Shown: one piece after another, positions 63,811 through 64,000 of the stretch
How positions within the stretch are numbered: the stretch's first letter is position 1
Layout of the letters: every line of letters starts with the position of its first letter
Source: Heracleum sosnowskyi
Lineage: Eukaryota; Streptophyta; Magnoliopsida; Apiales; Apiaceae
DNA length: 64,000 nt
Assembly: GCA_030848705.1 (NCBI GenBank)
Contig: JAUIZM010000018.1
Span: forward strand, 992,001-1,056,000
Direction of reading: 5' to 3'
The notes under the pieces: model-generated
Database searches by the model: none
What the model was told of the DNA's origin: nothing
Seen by the model: only the letters and a program-made list of their open reading frames with translations
Position numbers and translations under genes: made by a program

Positions 63811-64000
63811 GCATGCCAGTAACTTGTTGCAGCAGTAAATTTTCACTGTGTTTAAATGATCTATTTATTTGGAGTGAAAATTAGCTGAGATATGATTTAT
63901 AAATATTTCAGTATTTAACTGCATATTTTACAAATCATATTTGGTGGTAAAGTTGTGAACTTTTGAGACATCTCGATATAGATGATTTTCAGAGTTCACG
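63811..64000 (+). other. Post-pol region of element D
   Basis: AT-rich non-coding start of the pol-to-third-ORF spacer. The window ends before any further ORF. Confidence 0.5.

Larger units (their letters stand above)
29815..64000 (+). mobile_element. Copia element C (Sirevirus lineage), host of nested elements
   Basis: 5' LTR 29815-30375, then gag split by element B, then pol, then a third-ORF fragment split by element D. The 3' end is outside the window. It carries an internal deletion removing RT, RNase H and the start of the third ORF, plus nonsense mutations, and it hosts two insertions, so it is the oldest of the four copia elements. The possible target-duplication half before the LTR is TATAT; the other half is not visible. 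Confidence 0.88.
48789..64000 (+). mobile_element. Copia element D (Sirevirus lineage), 3' end outside window
   Basis: It is inserted in the third ORF of element C. The 5' half of the target duplication would be CAAAG (48784-48788); the other half lies beyond the window. 5' LTR 48789-50089, gag (split by a gypsy element), complete pol, then post-pol sequence to the window end. Without the gypsy insertion gag and pol look intact. Confidence 0.9.

Overview
This is nuclear DNA of a flowering plant, probably a eudicot. The evidence is spliced genes with GT-AG introns, a 60S ribosomal P0 terminal exon, a CIF-type sulfated-peptide precursor, and very large Sirevirus-type (SIRE/Maximus lineage) Ty1/copia retrotransposons primed by initiator-Met tRNA. 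I cannot name the species.

Layout. 1-192: last exon of ribosomal protein P0. 392-2153: a CACTA-type transposon end joined to a minus-strand piece of a Ty3/gypsy element (gag start, leader, LTR end). 2154-15291: copia element A, with LTRs, gag, pol and a 1497-residue third ORF; its 3' LTR runs straight into a second, truncated internal region (15292-15700). 15701-26944: a gene-bearing island. It holds a complete three-exon CIF peptide hormone gene on the minus strand (16740-17786), a bZIP fragment, F-box-like debris, some unassigned exon candidates and a long TCTA microsatellite. 26945-29814: a decayed hAT transposon on the minus strand. 29815 to the window end: a nest. Element C (the oldest) begins at 29815. 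Element B (31285-42963, 5-bp target duplication GCTAT) sits in its gag. Element D (48789 to beyond 64000) sits in its third ORF. A gag-only Ty3/gypsy element with 3191-bp LTRs (52405-60388, target duplication CATAT) sits in the gag of D.

How the parts work together. Each Sirevirus encodes Gag, then a Pol (protease, integrase, reverse transcriptase, RNase H), then (A, B, C) a large third protein with a conserved N-terminal domain, acidic low-complexity middle and conserved C-terminal domain. B lacks the integrase zinc finger and first catalytic Asp, C lacks RT/RNase H, and the gypsy element lacks all of pol, so these depend on helpers.

Most interesting signals. (1) Each of A, B and C carries its own short sequence motif, repeated many times in the LTR and again inside gag, pol, the third ORF and non-coding gaps. 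In A the motif is read in different frames and often pairs into perfect hairpins. (2) Purine tracts matching the 3' polypurine tract recur at fixed places in pol and the third ORF. (3) All four gag-pol junctions have a T-rich stretch ending GCAG before a phase-0 GGN codon, while the gag-to-pol frame relation differs; this looks more like a splice acceptor than programmed frameshifting.
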